Source: Candidatus Kaistia colombiensis
GTDB lineage: Bacteria; Pseudomonadota; Alphaproteobacteria; Rhizobiales; Kaistiaceae
NCBI GenBank assembly: GCA_029203105.1
Contig: CP119318.1
Coordinates: 4,044,501-4,108,500 of the forward strand
Direction: 5' to 3'
DNA: 64,000 nucleotides
Shown: positions 31,566 to 40,290 of the stretch, one piece after another
Layout of the letters: each line of letters opens with the position of its first letter
Numbering within the stretch: the stretch's first letter is position 1
Made by a program: the position numbers and the translations under genes
The notes under the pieces: generated by a model
Databases searched by the model: none
What the model saw: only the letters and a program-made list of their open reading frames with translations
What the model was told of the DNA's origin: nothing

Positions 31566-32771
31566 CTATTCGGCTGGGACGGGAACCGGGCGGCGGCGAC
31601 GGCCGAGTGTTACCTGGGCCAGGGTGAAGGCGATGACGCCGCAACCGGCGATGCCGGCGATCATCGGCAGCGCGGTGCCGTCGAGGAACAGTCCGACCAC
31701 GGCCATCACGACCGCGCCGGTCGCCATCTGCAAGGTCCCCATCAGCGCCGAGGCTGTACCGGCGATCTCGCCATGCTCGTCCAGCGCCAGCACGGCGGAG
31801 GTCGGAATGACGAGGCCGAGGAAGCCGTTGGCAACGAACAGCATGCCGATCAGCACCGGCAGCCCGTCGATGCCCGACATCACCAGCAGGAACAGGACCA
31901 CCACCGCCGTAGCGAAGCCGGTCACGGCGACGCGCATCACCCGCGCCAGCCCAAACATCGCGCCCAGCTTGCCGTTCAGCTGCGAGAAGCCGAAAAACGA
32001 CACCGCATTGACCGAGAAGGCCAGGCTGTATTGGGTCGGCGTCAGGCCATAATGGTCGATGAGCACGAAGGACGAATTGGCAAGGTAGGCGAAGAAGCTC
32101 GCCATGCCGAAGCCGCCGATGAAGACGAGGCCAAGGAAGTGGCGGTCGCGCAGCAGCAGCCAATAGCCCGCCACCGCGCTGCCAACGCCGCTTTCGCCCC
32201 GGTCTTCGGCCGGACGCGTCTCGTCGAGCGCCAGTGCCAGCAGCAGGATCCCCAGGATCGCCGCCACCATGACGATCCAGAACACGGCGCGCCACGAGGC
32301 AACGGCCGTCACGGCGCTGCCGGCGAGCGGCGCCAGGATCGGCGAGATGCTGAAAACCAGCATCAGCATCGACATCAGCTTTGCCGCCTCGTTGCCGGTG
32401 TGCAGGTCGCGCACGATGGCGCGCGGCACCACCATGCCGGCGCAGGCGCCGAGGCCCTGCACGAAGCGGAACGCGATCAGCGTCTCGACATTGGGCGCCA
32501 TGGCGCAGCCGATGCTGGCGAGCGCGAAGACGACGAGACCGAAGTAGAGCGGCGGCTTGCGGCCGACCATGTCGGCGACAGGACCATAGATCAGCTGACC
32601 AAGGCCGACCGAGACGAAAAACGCCATCAGGCTCATCTGCACGGCGCTGGTCGAGGCGCCGAGATCCTGGCCGATCGCCGGCAGGGCCGGCAGATACATG
32701 TCGATCGCGAACGGACCAATGGCGCTCAACAGGCCGAGAACGACCGCATAGCGCAGGAGAGATGAGGACAT
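31566..32771 (-). CDS. Bcr/CflA-type MFS drug exporter
   Basis: 401 residues, twelve predicted membrane helices. Typical of the DHA1 Bcr/CflA group: GPFAIDMYLPALPAIGQDLG in helix 1, LIYGPVADMVGRKPPLYFGL with the MFS loop motif, VQGLGACAGMVVPRAIVRDL in helix 4-5. It is a likely proton-driven exporter of drugs or small peptides. A second Bcr-like gene lies at 53199. The promoter region carries an inverted repeat, so it is probably regulated, although no regulator gene is adjacent. Confidence 0.87.
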   Translation of the reverse strand: MSSSLLRYAVVLGLLSAIGPFAIDMYLPALPAIGQDLGASTSAVQMSLMAFFVSVGLGQLIYGPVADMVGRKPPLYFGLVVFALASIGCAMAPNVETLIAFRFVQGLGACAGMVVPRAIVRDLHTGNEAAKLMSMLMLVFSISPILAPLAGSAVTAVASWRAVFWIVMVAAILGILLLALALDETRPAEDRGESGVGSAVAGYWLLLRDRHFLGLVFIGGFGMASFFAYLANSSFVLIDHYGLTPTQYSLAFSVNAVSFFGFSQLNGKLGAMFGLARVMRVAVTGFATAVVVLFLLVMSGIDGLPVLIGMLFVANGFLGLVIPTSAVLALDEHGEIAGTASALMGTLQMATGAVVMAVVGLFLDGTALPMIAGIAGCGVIAFTLAQVTLGRRRRPVPVPAE

Positions 32772-32886
32772 GACGAACACCATGAATGCGGACGACCCAG
32801 TCCTCGCGGGACAGCCAAGCTGTCGCGAAACCCGGATCCCCGTATGAAAATGGACAGCCGATCCGGCAAGCCAGCCGCGATCTTTT

Positions 32887-32932
32887 TTGTAATGGTCGCT
32901 ACAATAACTAGCACCAATGATGCGAGCGTCAA
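32887..32932 (-). promoter_or_regulatory. Promoter and inverted-repeat operator of the Bcr-type exporter
   Basis: On the minus strand TTGACG (32932-32927), a 16-base spacer, TAGTTA (32910-32905). The inverted repeat TTGTA-N8-TACAA (32887-32904) covers the expected transcription start. The form recalls TetR-family operators. Confidence 0.45.
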
Positions 32933-33090
32933 GCGCGTTTGTCGGCGACGGCGCCAAAAGCCGGTGACGTGGCGCGATTGCAACGCAACGGAGGCTCTTC
33001 CGGCCGTCCGCGCGCGAGTTTCCCGTGCGCATCCGCGTCCGCGTCGCCCGGGTCTCGCCACGACACCTTTTCAGGGCCGTTTCGATCGCC

Positions 33091-33428
33091 TATATCAGGT
33101 TTGCCGGCGCAAGCCGGATATGGCGATAAACTGTCATCGAAATAAACCCATCGGACCCGGGGGCGGTACCCGGCGCCTCCACCCAAGCCCATCACCCATT
33201 CGATGGGTTTCGGCGGGGGCGAAATAGGATCGACGAGGGCGTAAAGGGTGTACTTTTGCTCGGCATGGTACCGCCGTTATCGGACCAAATCTGTAGTTGC
33301 AAATGACAACTATGCTCCGGTCGCTGTCGCCGCGTAAGCGGTGCCGGAACCGAAATAAAAGTCCTTACGGGTAGCACCGTGTAGGCGGGGTCCGGAGGCA
33401 CCTGGCAACAGAAGCCTCCACTTCCTTC
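33091..33428 (+). ncRNA. ssrA: Permuted two-piece tmRNA gene
   Basis: The tmRNA frees stalled ribosomes and adds a degradation tag. The gene is circularly permuted, as in alphaproteobacteria: the acceptor piece comes first, then a spacer, then the coding piece. Acceptor stem: CGCCTCC (33174-33180) pairs with GGGGGCG (33215-33221) with one G-U. T arm: CCGGG (33157-33161) / CCCGG (33169-33173) around a seven-base loop. The coding piece starts GGGGGCGAAATAGGATCGAC. The tag ORF at 33299-33337 reads ANDNYAPVAVAA then TAA, with the usual ANDNYA start and a hydrophobic VAA end. A possible -10 TATATC lies at 33091-33096. The outer ends of both mature pieces are approximate. Confidence 0.93.
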
Positions 33429-33742
33429 CTGTTCCAATCCGCGCCGATCCAGCCCGCCCGGGCAAGAGCGTCCAGCCGGCCGCGTGCGCGTCGGGTGGCC
33501 CAGGATTGCGCGTGAAATGGAGCCGGCGGTCGTTTATTCCGGGCTTCCTCGGTCGCGTGAGAGAGTTCCGGGCGGCTTCTGCGAAAACCATCCCTCGCCG
33601 ACCTTGACTTATCCCGGCGGGAGATCGAGTTTTCGCATCAACGAGGCTCGTCAGGGAGCCGTTTTTAGCGCGGGTCCGCGGCTTTGCCGCATCGGGTGCC
33701 TGTCTTGATCCCGACCGCATTGATTCTGGGTAGTCGCCCTTC

Positions 33743-34261
33743 ATGGCTGAAGATCTGATCCGCTACGACATTCTGGCCCAGGACGCGCTTCGCGGCGTCG
33801 TGCGCAAGGTGCTGGCCGAAGTTGCCAAGACCGGCCTTCCCGGCGACCACCATTTCTACGTTACCTTCGAAACCCGGGCGCCCGGCGTCCGCATTTCGAC
33901 GCGGCTGATGACCGACTACCCGGAAGAGATGACGATCATCATCCAGCACCAGTACTGGGATCTGTCGGTCACGGAGCATGCCTTCGAGATCGGCCTCTCC
34001 TTCAAGGGCGTGCCGGAGCGGCTGCTGGTGCCGTTCACGGCGCTGAAATCCTTCGTCGACCCCTCGGTCCAGTTCGGCCTGCAGTTCGAAACGGCCCCGA
34101 GCGACGAGGACATTCTGGAAGGCGGCCACGAGATGGAAGACGTCGACACGTCGCCGCTCGTCCTCGATACGCCGGAGCGCTCCGACGAACCTCCGGCCGA
34201 ACCGGGCGAAAAGCCGGCTGCCGAGGTCGTGCGGCTCGACGCGTTCCGCAAGAAGAGCTAA
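33743..34261 (+). CDS. sspB: SspB-family ClpXP adaptor
   Basis: 172 residues. SspB tethers ssrA-tagged proteins to ClpXP. The folded domain shows LIRYDILAQDALRGVVRKVL, HHFYVTFETRAPGVRIS and TIIIQHQYWDLSVTEHAFEI. An acidic, Pro/Glu-rich flexible linker follows, and a short conserved C-terminal tail (EVVRLDAFRKKS) like those that dock on ClpX. It starts about 315 bases after the tmRNA gene, so tag-maker and tag-reader are neighbours. The ATG at 33743 is used. Confidence 0.92.
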   Translation: MAEDLIRYDILAQDALRGVVRKVLAEVAKTGLPGDHHFYVTFETRAPGVRISTRLMTDYPEEMTIIIQHQYWDLSVTEHAFEIGLSFKGVPERLLVPFTALKSFVDPSVQFGLQFETAPSDEDILEGGHEMEDVDTSPLVLDTPERSDEPPAEPGEKPAAEVVRLDAFRKKS

Positions 34262-34321
34262 TCCCTCTCCGACTTTCCCTGAACGATGCCGCGCCAGCAG
34301 CGGCGGATAGAGGCTGACCAC

Positions 34322-35715
34322 ATGACGACGACCCGCATCGAAACGGATACTTTCGGCCCGATCGAGGTGGCTTCCGACCGCTACTGGGGCGCCCAGGCCC
34401 AGCGTTCGCTGCGGCAATTTCAAGATCGGTCTGCGAGAAGCAGCCGCTGCCGATCGTGCGGGCGCTCGGCATCGTCAAGCGCGCCGCGGCGGAAGTGAAC
34501 GCCAAGCTCGGCCGGCTCGATCCCGAGATCGCCAGGGTCATCGAGGCGGCGCGCAGGAGGTGATCGACGGCAAGCTCGACGACCACTTCCCGCTCGTCGT
34601 CTGGCAGACCGGCTCGGGCACCCAGTCGAACATGAATGCGAACGAAGTGATCTCGAACCGCGCCATCGAGATGCTGGGCGGCGTGATGGGCTCGAAGAAG
34701 CCCGTCCATCCGAATGACCACGTCAACATGAGCCAGTCGTCGAACGACACCTATCCGACGGCGATGCACATCGCCTGCGGCCGAGGAAATCGTCCACCGC
34801 CTGTTGCCGGCGCTGGAGCACCTGCACGCCGCGCTCGACGCCAAGGCCAAGGCATGGTCCGGCATCATCAAGATCGGCCGCACCCATACACAGGACGCGA
34901 CGCCGCTGACGCTCGGCCAGGAATTCTCCGGCTACGCCCAGCAGGTCGAGAACGGCATCCGCCGCATCGAGATGACGCTGCCGGACCTGATGCAGCTCGC
35001 GCAGGGCGGCACCGCCGTCGGCACCGGCCTCAACGCCCCGGTCGGCTTCGCCGAGGACGTCGCCGACGCGATCGCCGCGATCACCGGCCTGCCCTTCACC
35101 TCGGCGCCGAACAAGTTCGAGGCGCTCGCCGCCCATGACGCCATGGTCTTTTCACATGGCGCGATCAACACGGTCGCGGCGTCCCTGTTCAAGATCGCCA
35201 ACGACATCCGCTTCCTCGGCTCCGGCCCGCGCGCCGGCCTCGGCGAACTGTCGCTGCCGGAAAACGAGCCCGGCTCGTCGATCATGCCGGGCAAGGTCAA
35301 TCCGACCCAGTGCGAGGCGCTGACCCAGGTCTGCGTCCAGGTGTTCGGCAACAATGCCGCGCTCACCTTCGCCGGCAGCCAGGGCCATTTCGAGCTCAAC
35401 GTCTACAACCCGGTGATGGCCTACAACTTCATCCAGTCGGTGCGCATGCTCGCCGACGCGGCCGTCTCCTTCACCGACAATTGCGTCGTCGGCATCGAGC
35501 CGCGCGACGACAACATCAAGGCGGGCGTCGAGCGGTCGCTGATGCTGGTCACGGCGCTGGCGCCGAAGATCGGCTACGACAACGCCGCGAAGATCGCCAA
35601 GACCGCGCACAAGAACGGCACGACGCTGCGCGAAGAGGCGGTCGGCGGCGGCTATGTCACGACCGAGGAGTTCGACGCGATCGTCCGTCCCGAGGACATG
35701 ATCAGCCCGAAATAG
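34322..35715 (+). CDS. fumC: Class II fumarase, frame broken by four apparent 1-base slips
   Basis: FumC hydrates fumarate to malate in the TCA cycle. The start (TTTRIETDTFGPIEVASDRYWG) is in one frame. Segments KQPLPIVRALGIVKRAAAEVN, then EVIDGKLDDHFPLVVWQTGSGTQ, then HRLLPALEHLHAALDAKAKAW are in others. The rest, with the signature GSSIMPGKVNPTQ, is continuous. Extra bases near 34414, 34426 and 34782 and one missing near 34551 account for it. Correcting them gives 463 residues, the normal FumC length. I treat the breaks as sequence errors. Confidence 0.92.
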
Positions 35716-35749
35716 TCGCACGCTCCGTCGACTTGATATCGCTACCAAC

Positions 35750-35790
35750 GAGGCGCATCATGAGCAAGAGACCTGCTCATGGAGCGCCTC
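35750..35790 (+). terminator. Long hairpin after fumC
   Basis: GAGGCGC-ATC-ATGAGCA (35750-35766), loop AGAGACC, TGCTCAT-GGA-GCGCCTC (35774-35790): two 7-bp stems separated by a 3x3 internal loop. It starts 35 bases after the fumC stop. T-rich sequence follows (GTGTGTTTGT), but no clean T run. Confidence 0.6.
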
Positions 35791-36006
35791 GTGTGTTTGT
35801 ACGCCCGCCATGTGATCCGGAACCGGCAAGCGCCGATCCGCCCGCCCCAGTCGAGCCCGACTTGGCACGCCGAAGCCTGCGGCCAGCAATCCGATGGGCC
35901 AGACCCTCCGTGCCGTGCGAGGCCACAAAACCCTTCCCTGCCCCTCCGGCAATGACCAGCATCGCATCAAGACCGTGTTGAACCGGCCCTCTCGGGGAGA
36001 TTGAGC

Positions 36007-36207
36007 ATGACGGCTGAAATCATCAACCTGAACCGCGTCCGCAAGGAAAAGGCCCGCGCGGAAAAGGCCTCCTTGGCAGAGGAGAACCGGGTCCGCTTCG
36101 GCCGTACCCGCGCCCAGAAGGCCCTCGACCGGATCTCGGCCGAGAAGGCCCGCCACCATGTCGACGGCCATCGCCGCGATGACGAGGAAGATCCCACCCC
36201 GGCATGA
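36007..36207 (+). CDS. DUF4169 small protein
   Basis: 66 residues, highly charged: IINLNRVRKEKARAEKASLA then NRVRFGRTRAQKALDRISAE and a basic-acidic tail HHVDGHRRDDEEDPTPA. This is the DUF4169 pattern, of unknown function, common beside fumC in Rhizobiales. The ATG at 36007 follows GGGGAGA. Its stop overlaps the next gene's start (ATGA), so the two are coupled. Confidence 0.85.
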   Translation: MTAEIINLNRVRKEKARAEKASLAEENRVRFGRTRAQKALDRISAEKARHHVDGHRRDDEEDPTPA

Positions 36208-36455
36208 AGAAGCGCTCGGTTTCGATTGCCGGCCATCAGACCTCGATCTCGATCGAAGAACCCTTCTGGCAGGCCCTGCGCGGGATCGCCGCGGCGCGTG
36301 GCCAGAGCCTCGCCGGGCTGATCGCTGCCATTGACGGCCAACGGCCGGCCCAAACCAATCTCTCCTCCGCCATCCGCCTCGCCGTGCTCGCCTGGTATCA
36401 GGCGCGGTTGGAGGCCCTGGCGCCGCAGGAGAGCGCCCCTCTCAGTTCGGAATAG
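36204..36455 (+). CDS. Ribbon-helix-helix domain protein
   Basis: 83 residues. The beta strand KRSVSIAGHQTSISIEEPFW is followed by two helices (ALRGIAAARGQSLAGLIAAID; IRLAVLAWYQARLEAL), a ribbon-helix-helix fold of the Rhizobiales type sometimes misannotated as an aryl-sulfate sulfotransferase. It may bind DNA. Its last 14 bases overlap the end of the converging AsmA gene (36442-36455). Confidence 0.82.
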   Translation: MKKRSVSIAGHQTSISIEEPFWQALRGIAAARGQSLAGLIAAIDGQRPAQTNLSSAIRLAVLAWYQARLEALAPQESAPLSSE

Positions 36456-39400
36456 ATTCCGGCGGCGTCAATCGCATCGGGGCGCCTGGCTCGATGGGCG
36501 GCGGCGCGGCACGGTTCTGCGGCGCCAGCGGAACGTCGCGCAGCAGGGATTCGATCCCATCCGTGAAATCGAGCTGCTGACGCTGCTCGGCCTCGGCGGC
36601 GCGGCGCGCACGCTCCTGGCGCTGCGCCTCCGCCTTGCGGGCGGCGTCGGCCGCCTTTTTCGCCGCCACGGCCTCGGCCGCCGCCTTGTCGGCGGCCCGC
36701 TTCGCGGCAGCGGCGTCCGCCGCCGCCTTCTCCGCCGCCTGTTTATCCGCCGCTTCGGCTGCCTGCCGGGCTTCCTCGGCCTTTCGCGCGGCGTCGGACC
36801 GACGCTGGTCATCCTCGCGAGCGAGGCGCGCCAACCGGTTGAGCTTTTCCTTTTCGAGGATTTCGGCCTGTAGCTTCTCGATCCGCTCCACCTCGCGCTC
36901 GAAGGCGCGAACCGATAGGAAGCCGGCCAGCGGCGCCACGTCGATCCGCCGCGTCGGCGCATCGAGCGGGCCGGAGAAGACGAGACCAACCTGTGGGATG
37001 GCGCCGCTCACCCGATCCTCGCCCGGATCGATGGTGAGCGTCCACTGGCTGTCAATGGTGTCGGCATTCAGGTCGATCGTGGCGCCGCCAGCCATCGTCG
37101 CGCTCTTGCTGACGACATTCAGGTTTGGCGCGCGAAGTGTGCCGGCGGCGATGGAGAACGCTCCCTCGACGCGGTCGAATGCCAGCGTGCCCGCATCGAG
37201 ATAGCCGGCGAACAGCTTGCGCAGTTCCGCCTCCCCGATCTCGCGGCCGGCATTCGAGGCGCGGATGACGGCGCCGAACGCTTCGGGGTTGACGAAGCGG
37301 GCCGAGCCCTCGCCGATCGCAAACGAGCCACCGCCGGAGAGCGAGGAGACGACGCCCGCCGCCGACCGGCCGGAACCGTCGAACTGGCCGGAGAAATCGA
37401 CGGTGCCGTCGGCGACCGAACGCCCGTCGCGCTGCCAGACGACGTCGGGCAGCGCCGCGCCCTTGACCGAGACCTGGCCCGCGACCGTGGCATCGCCCTG
37501 CGGATTGACGATCGAGAGCGAGCCGGACGCCTTGCCGCCGGCGAAGTCGCCGTTCGTCAGGCGGATCTCGGCCCGGTCGCCGGAGAAGCTGGTTTCGACG
37601 GCAGCGTTGGTCACGGCGACGCCATCGCCGACCGTGAGCCGGTCGGCGGATAGGCGAAAGGCGACATCGAAGCCGTCGACCGCCGGCCGCCCAAACGTGG
37701 TCTTGGACCAGACGCTCTCCGTATTGGCGAGCAGGTCCGGCGGCAGGCCGAGGCCCACCGCCAGCGCAAATGTCAGGTCGGCCTCGTCGACCGCGACATC
37801 GCCCTTCAGCTTCCAGCGACCGGCGTCGCGACCGAAATCGATCATGCCGCCGGCATAAGCCTCGCCGAGCCTGGCATCGCGGAACGACAGCGTCGCGCTG
37901 CCGTCGCGGATATCGAGCGAGCTTGCTGCTTCGAGCGGCAGCTTCTCGCCCTGCCCCGGCAACGCCAGCCCGACCAGGGTGAGCGCCGGCGTCGCATCGG
38001 CGCCTTTCGCCGTGATCGTGCCCTGGAAGCTCGGCAGCCCCGCCTCGTCGAGGCCGAGACTGCCCTCGGTCGAATAGGCGATGCCCGCGAACTCGCCCTT
38101 GATCGTGCCGTTCACCCCTCGGGCGAGCGACCCGCCGCCGTCGGCGGTTTCGACGGCGATCCGCGCGCGACCGGGCTTTTCAAGCGGCGTGGCCTCATAG
38201 CCGAGCTGCCGCAGGAGATGGCCGGCATCGGAACTGTCGACGGCAGCCGAGACCTTCAGCTCGCCCTCGCGCCACGCGGCGGGCGTGCCCTTGAAGCCGA
38301 TCGCCATGTCGATGGCGGTGCCGCCCGAGGTGCCGTTGACCGTCAGATTGGCATGGGTGACGCCATCCTGCGCCCGCGCATTGACGACCGTGTCGAGAAT
38401 GGCCGGCCCGAGCAGGGGCGCCGCCGTCTTGAACCAGCGCGCAATCGCCGAGCCCGGCAGCAGCCGCTCGACCAGCGCCGACGATCCCGTCAGGTCGGTG
38501 GCGTCGACCGAGACCGAGAGCTGGCCGTTCGGCGCACCGGTCAGATCGGCAACCCGACCGCTGGCCGAGATGGCCGCGCCGGAAACGTTGCCGATCGAGA
38601 GCTTCTTCGCCACCAGCACGCCGTTCGACAGGCTGCCGTCGGCGACCACCTGCCCCAGCGTGATGTCGTCGACATCGAGCGCGTCGGTCGCGAGCTTGAT
38701 CTGGAAGTCATCGGCCAGCGCGCCGCTATTGTTCAACCGTTGGCCGGCGAAAAGCTCGGTCAAAGAAGCGAGCTGGTTGTAGTCGAGCCGGTTCGCCGTG
38801 AGGTCCACAGCCAGATTGCGACGACCGGCTGACGCCGCCTGCTGCCAGCGCAAACTGCCGCTCAGATCCGAGTTCTGCATCCGCGCCGTCATGCCGGAAA
38901 TCCCGACCGAGCCGGGCGCCAGATGTAGCTGTCCGTTCATCTCGAAAGCGCGCAGCTGCGGCATCGCCGCAATCTTGCCGCCGCGCCACCAGGCCGCGAA
39001 GGTCGTCGGCTGGTCCGAGACGATCCGCACCGCTCCGTCGAAGGTCGCCTTCGGCGCGGTGGTGACGACGCCGTCGGCCGCGAGCCGGGTGCGCCCCGGC
39101 AGGTCGGCGCCCAGTTCCTCGATCTTCCAGCCATTCTCGGCGGTGACCGCATCGAAGCGCAGGTTCTGGATCACCGAACCGCCAATGACGATGCCGGGAA
39201 TATCAAAGCCGATGCGCCCGGGAATCGACGGCACGGGAAATTCCGCCAAGGCCTGCACGACGGCGCCGGAAGCCGCCTCGACGCTCGCCGGTTCGTTCGG
39301 TCCCTTGCCGATCGAGCGGTCGAGATCAAGCTGGCGGGCCTTCAGCACCGCATCGAAGCGCATCGCCTTGCCGAGATCGACCGAGGCCGCGCCGGTCAGG

Positions 39401-40269
39401 CTGTAGGGTCGATCCTCCGGCCCCTGCGACAGGGTGAAGGCAGGGAAGCGCAATTGCTCGGGGCGCAGATCGAAGCTGCCGGATGCGCGCCATCCCGGTG
39501 GCGGCTTCCGGCCCGTCTTGCCATCATCGTCCTGGACATGGGTCAGCCCGAAATTGCCGGCCCATGCCAGCCCCTTGTCGTCGAGGCCGAGCGGGCCCTC
39601 TGCCGAAAGGGTGACCGGCACGGTCGCCGGATTGGCCTCGAGCTTGACGCGGATCGTGTTGTTCGCGTCGCGCCGGCCGGTCGCGACGCGGAATGTCGTC
39701 GGCACGCCATCGGCGACCAGTCCGCCCTCGATCTTCCAGGGACCGAGCAGAGAGCGCGCATCGACCGCCGCGTTGATATTGGTCAGCGAGACCGACCGTC
39801 CCGTCCGCGCGTCGCGATAGTCGATCGCGCCGTCGGAAATATCGACCTTCTCCAACGTCACCGCGTCGGGATCGAGCGTCTTGGAGGCCTCCGAACGGCG
39901 CAGCCAATCTGGCGTGCCGTCGGCGCCGACCGTGACCTGCAGGTGCGGCCGGGTGATCGCCATATCGACCACCTTGAACGCGCCCGAGATCAGCGGGATC
40001 AACTCGATGCGGACGGCGAAGCGGTCGACCGTCATCATCGGTTTGCCGGGCGTTCCGCCGACCCGGACGTCGGTGAACACGAGCGAAGGCATGGGCAGCA
40101 GCGAAGCGTCGGCGGTCCCCGCGACGGTGACCGGCTGGCCGAGGATCTTCTCCGCCTCGCGCTCGAAGGTCGCGCGGAAGGCGTTCCAGTCCACGAACCA
40201 AGGGACCACCAGCGCCGAAACGAGAACGGCGATGATGATGCCCCCGATGATCAGATACAGCCTGTTCAG
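36442..40269 (-). CDS. AsmA family protein
   Basis: About 1,275 residues if it starts at a CTG at 40269. AsmA-like proteins are anchored in the inner membrane and bridge the periplasm, with a suggested role in phospholipid transport. The N-terminal segment LNRLYLIIGGIIIAVLVSAL then VPWFVDWNAFRATFEREAEK is the canonical anchor and first AsmA motif. Long beta-rich repeats fill the middle. Near the C-terminus a Lys/Ala/Glu coiled coil of about 100 residues (AARKAEEARQAAEAADKQAA and on) is unusual. GGAGG lies five bases before the CTG; the next start, GTG at 40209, would cut the anchor in half. Confidence 0.85.
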   Translation of the reverse strand: MNRLYLIIGGIIIAVLVSALVVPWFVDWNAFRATFEREAEKILGQPVTVAGTADASLLPMPSLVFTDVRVGGTPGKPMMTVDRFAVRIELIPLISGAFKVVDMAITRPHLQVTVGADGTPDWLRRSEASKTLDPDAVTLEKVDISDGAIDYRDARTGRSVSLTNINAAVDARSLLGPWKIEGGLVADGVPTTFRVATGRRDANNTIRVKLEANPATVPVTLSAEGPLGLDDKGLAWAGNFGLTHVQDDDGKTGRKPPPGWRASGSFDLRPEQLRFPAFTLSQGPEDRPYSLTGAASVDLGKAMRFDAVLKARQLDLDRSIGKGPNEPASVEAASGAVVQALAEFPVPSIPGRIGFDIPGIVIGGSVIQNLRFDAVTAENGWKIEELGADLPGRTRLAADGVVTTAPKATFDGAVRIVSDQPTTFAAWWRGGKIAAMPQLRAFEMNGQLHLAPGSVGISGMTARMQNSDLSGSLRWQQAASAGRRNLAVDLTANRLDYNQLASLTELFAGQRLNNSGALADDFQIKLATDALDVDDITLGQVVADGSLSNGVLVAKKLSIGNVSGAAISASGRVADLTGAPNGQLSVSVDATDLTGSSALVERLLPGSAIARWFKTAAPLLGPAILDTVVNARAQDGVTHANLTVNGTSGGTAIDMAIGFKGTPAAWREGELKVSAAVDSSDAGHLLRQLGYEATPLEKPGRARIAVETADGGGSLARGVNGTIKGEFAGIAYSTEGSLGLDEAGLPSFQGTITAKGADATPALTLVGLALPGQGEKLPLEAASSLDIRDGSATLSFRDARLGEAYAGGMIDFGRDAGRWKLKGDVAVDEADLTFALAVGLGLPPDLLANTESVWSKTTFGRPAVDGFDVAFRLSADRLTVGDGVAVTNAAVETSFSGDRAEIRLTNGDFAGGKASGSLSIVNPQGDATVAGQVSVKGAALPDVVWQRDGRSVADGTVDFSGQFDGSGRSAAGVVSSLSGGGSFAIGEGSARFVNPEAFGAVIRASNAGREIGEAELRKLFAGYLDAGTLAFDRVEGAFSIAAGTLRAPNLNVVSKSATMAGGATIDLNADTIDSQWTLTIDPGEDRVSGAIPQVGLVFSGPLDAPTRRIDVAPLAGFLSVRAFEREVERIEKLQAEILEKEKLNRLARLAREDDQRRSDAARKAEEARQAAEAADKQAAEKAAADAAAAKRAADKAAAEAVAAKKAADAARKAEAQRQERARRAAEAEQRQQLDFTDGIESLLRDVPLAPQNRAAPPPIEPGAPMRLTPPESIPN

Positions 40270-40290
40270 CTCAGCCTCCGCTATGCCACG

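Noticed and set aside
32844..33744. Open frames of 127 and 144 codons in the gap between the Bcr exporter and sspB
   Set aside because: They overlap the tmRNA gene, whose stems and tag are clear, and have Arg-rich, motif-free products.
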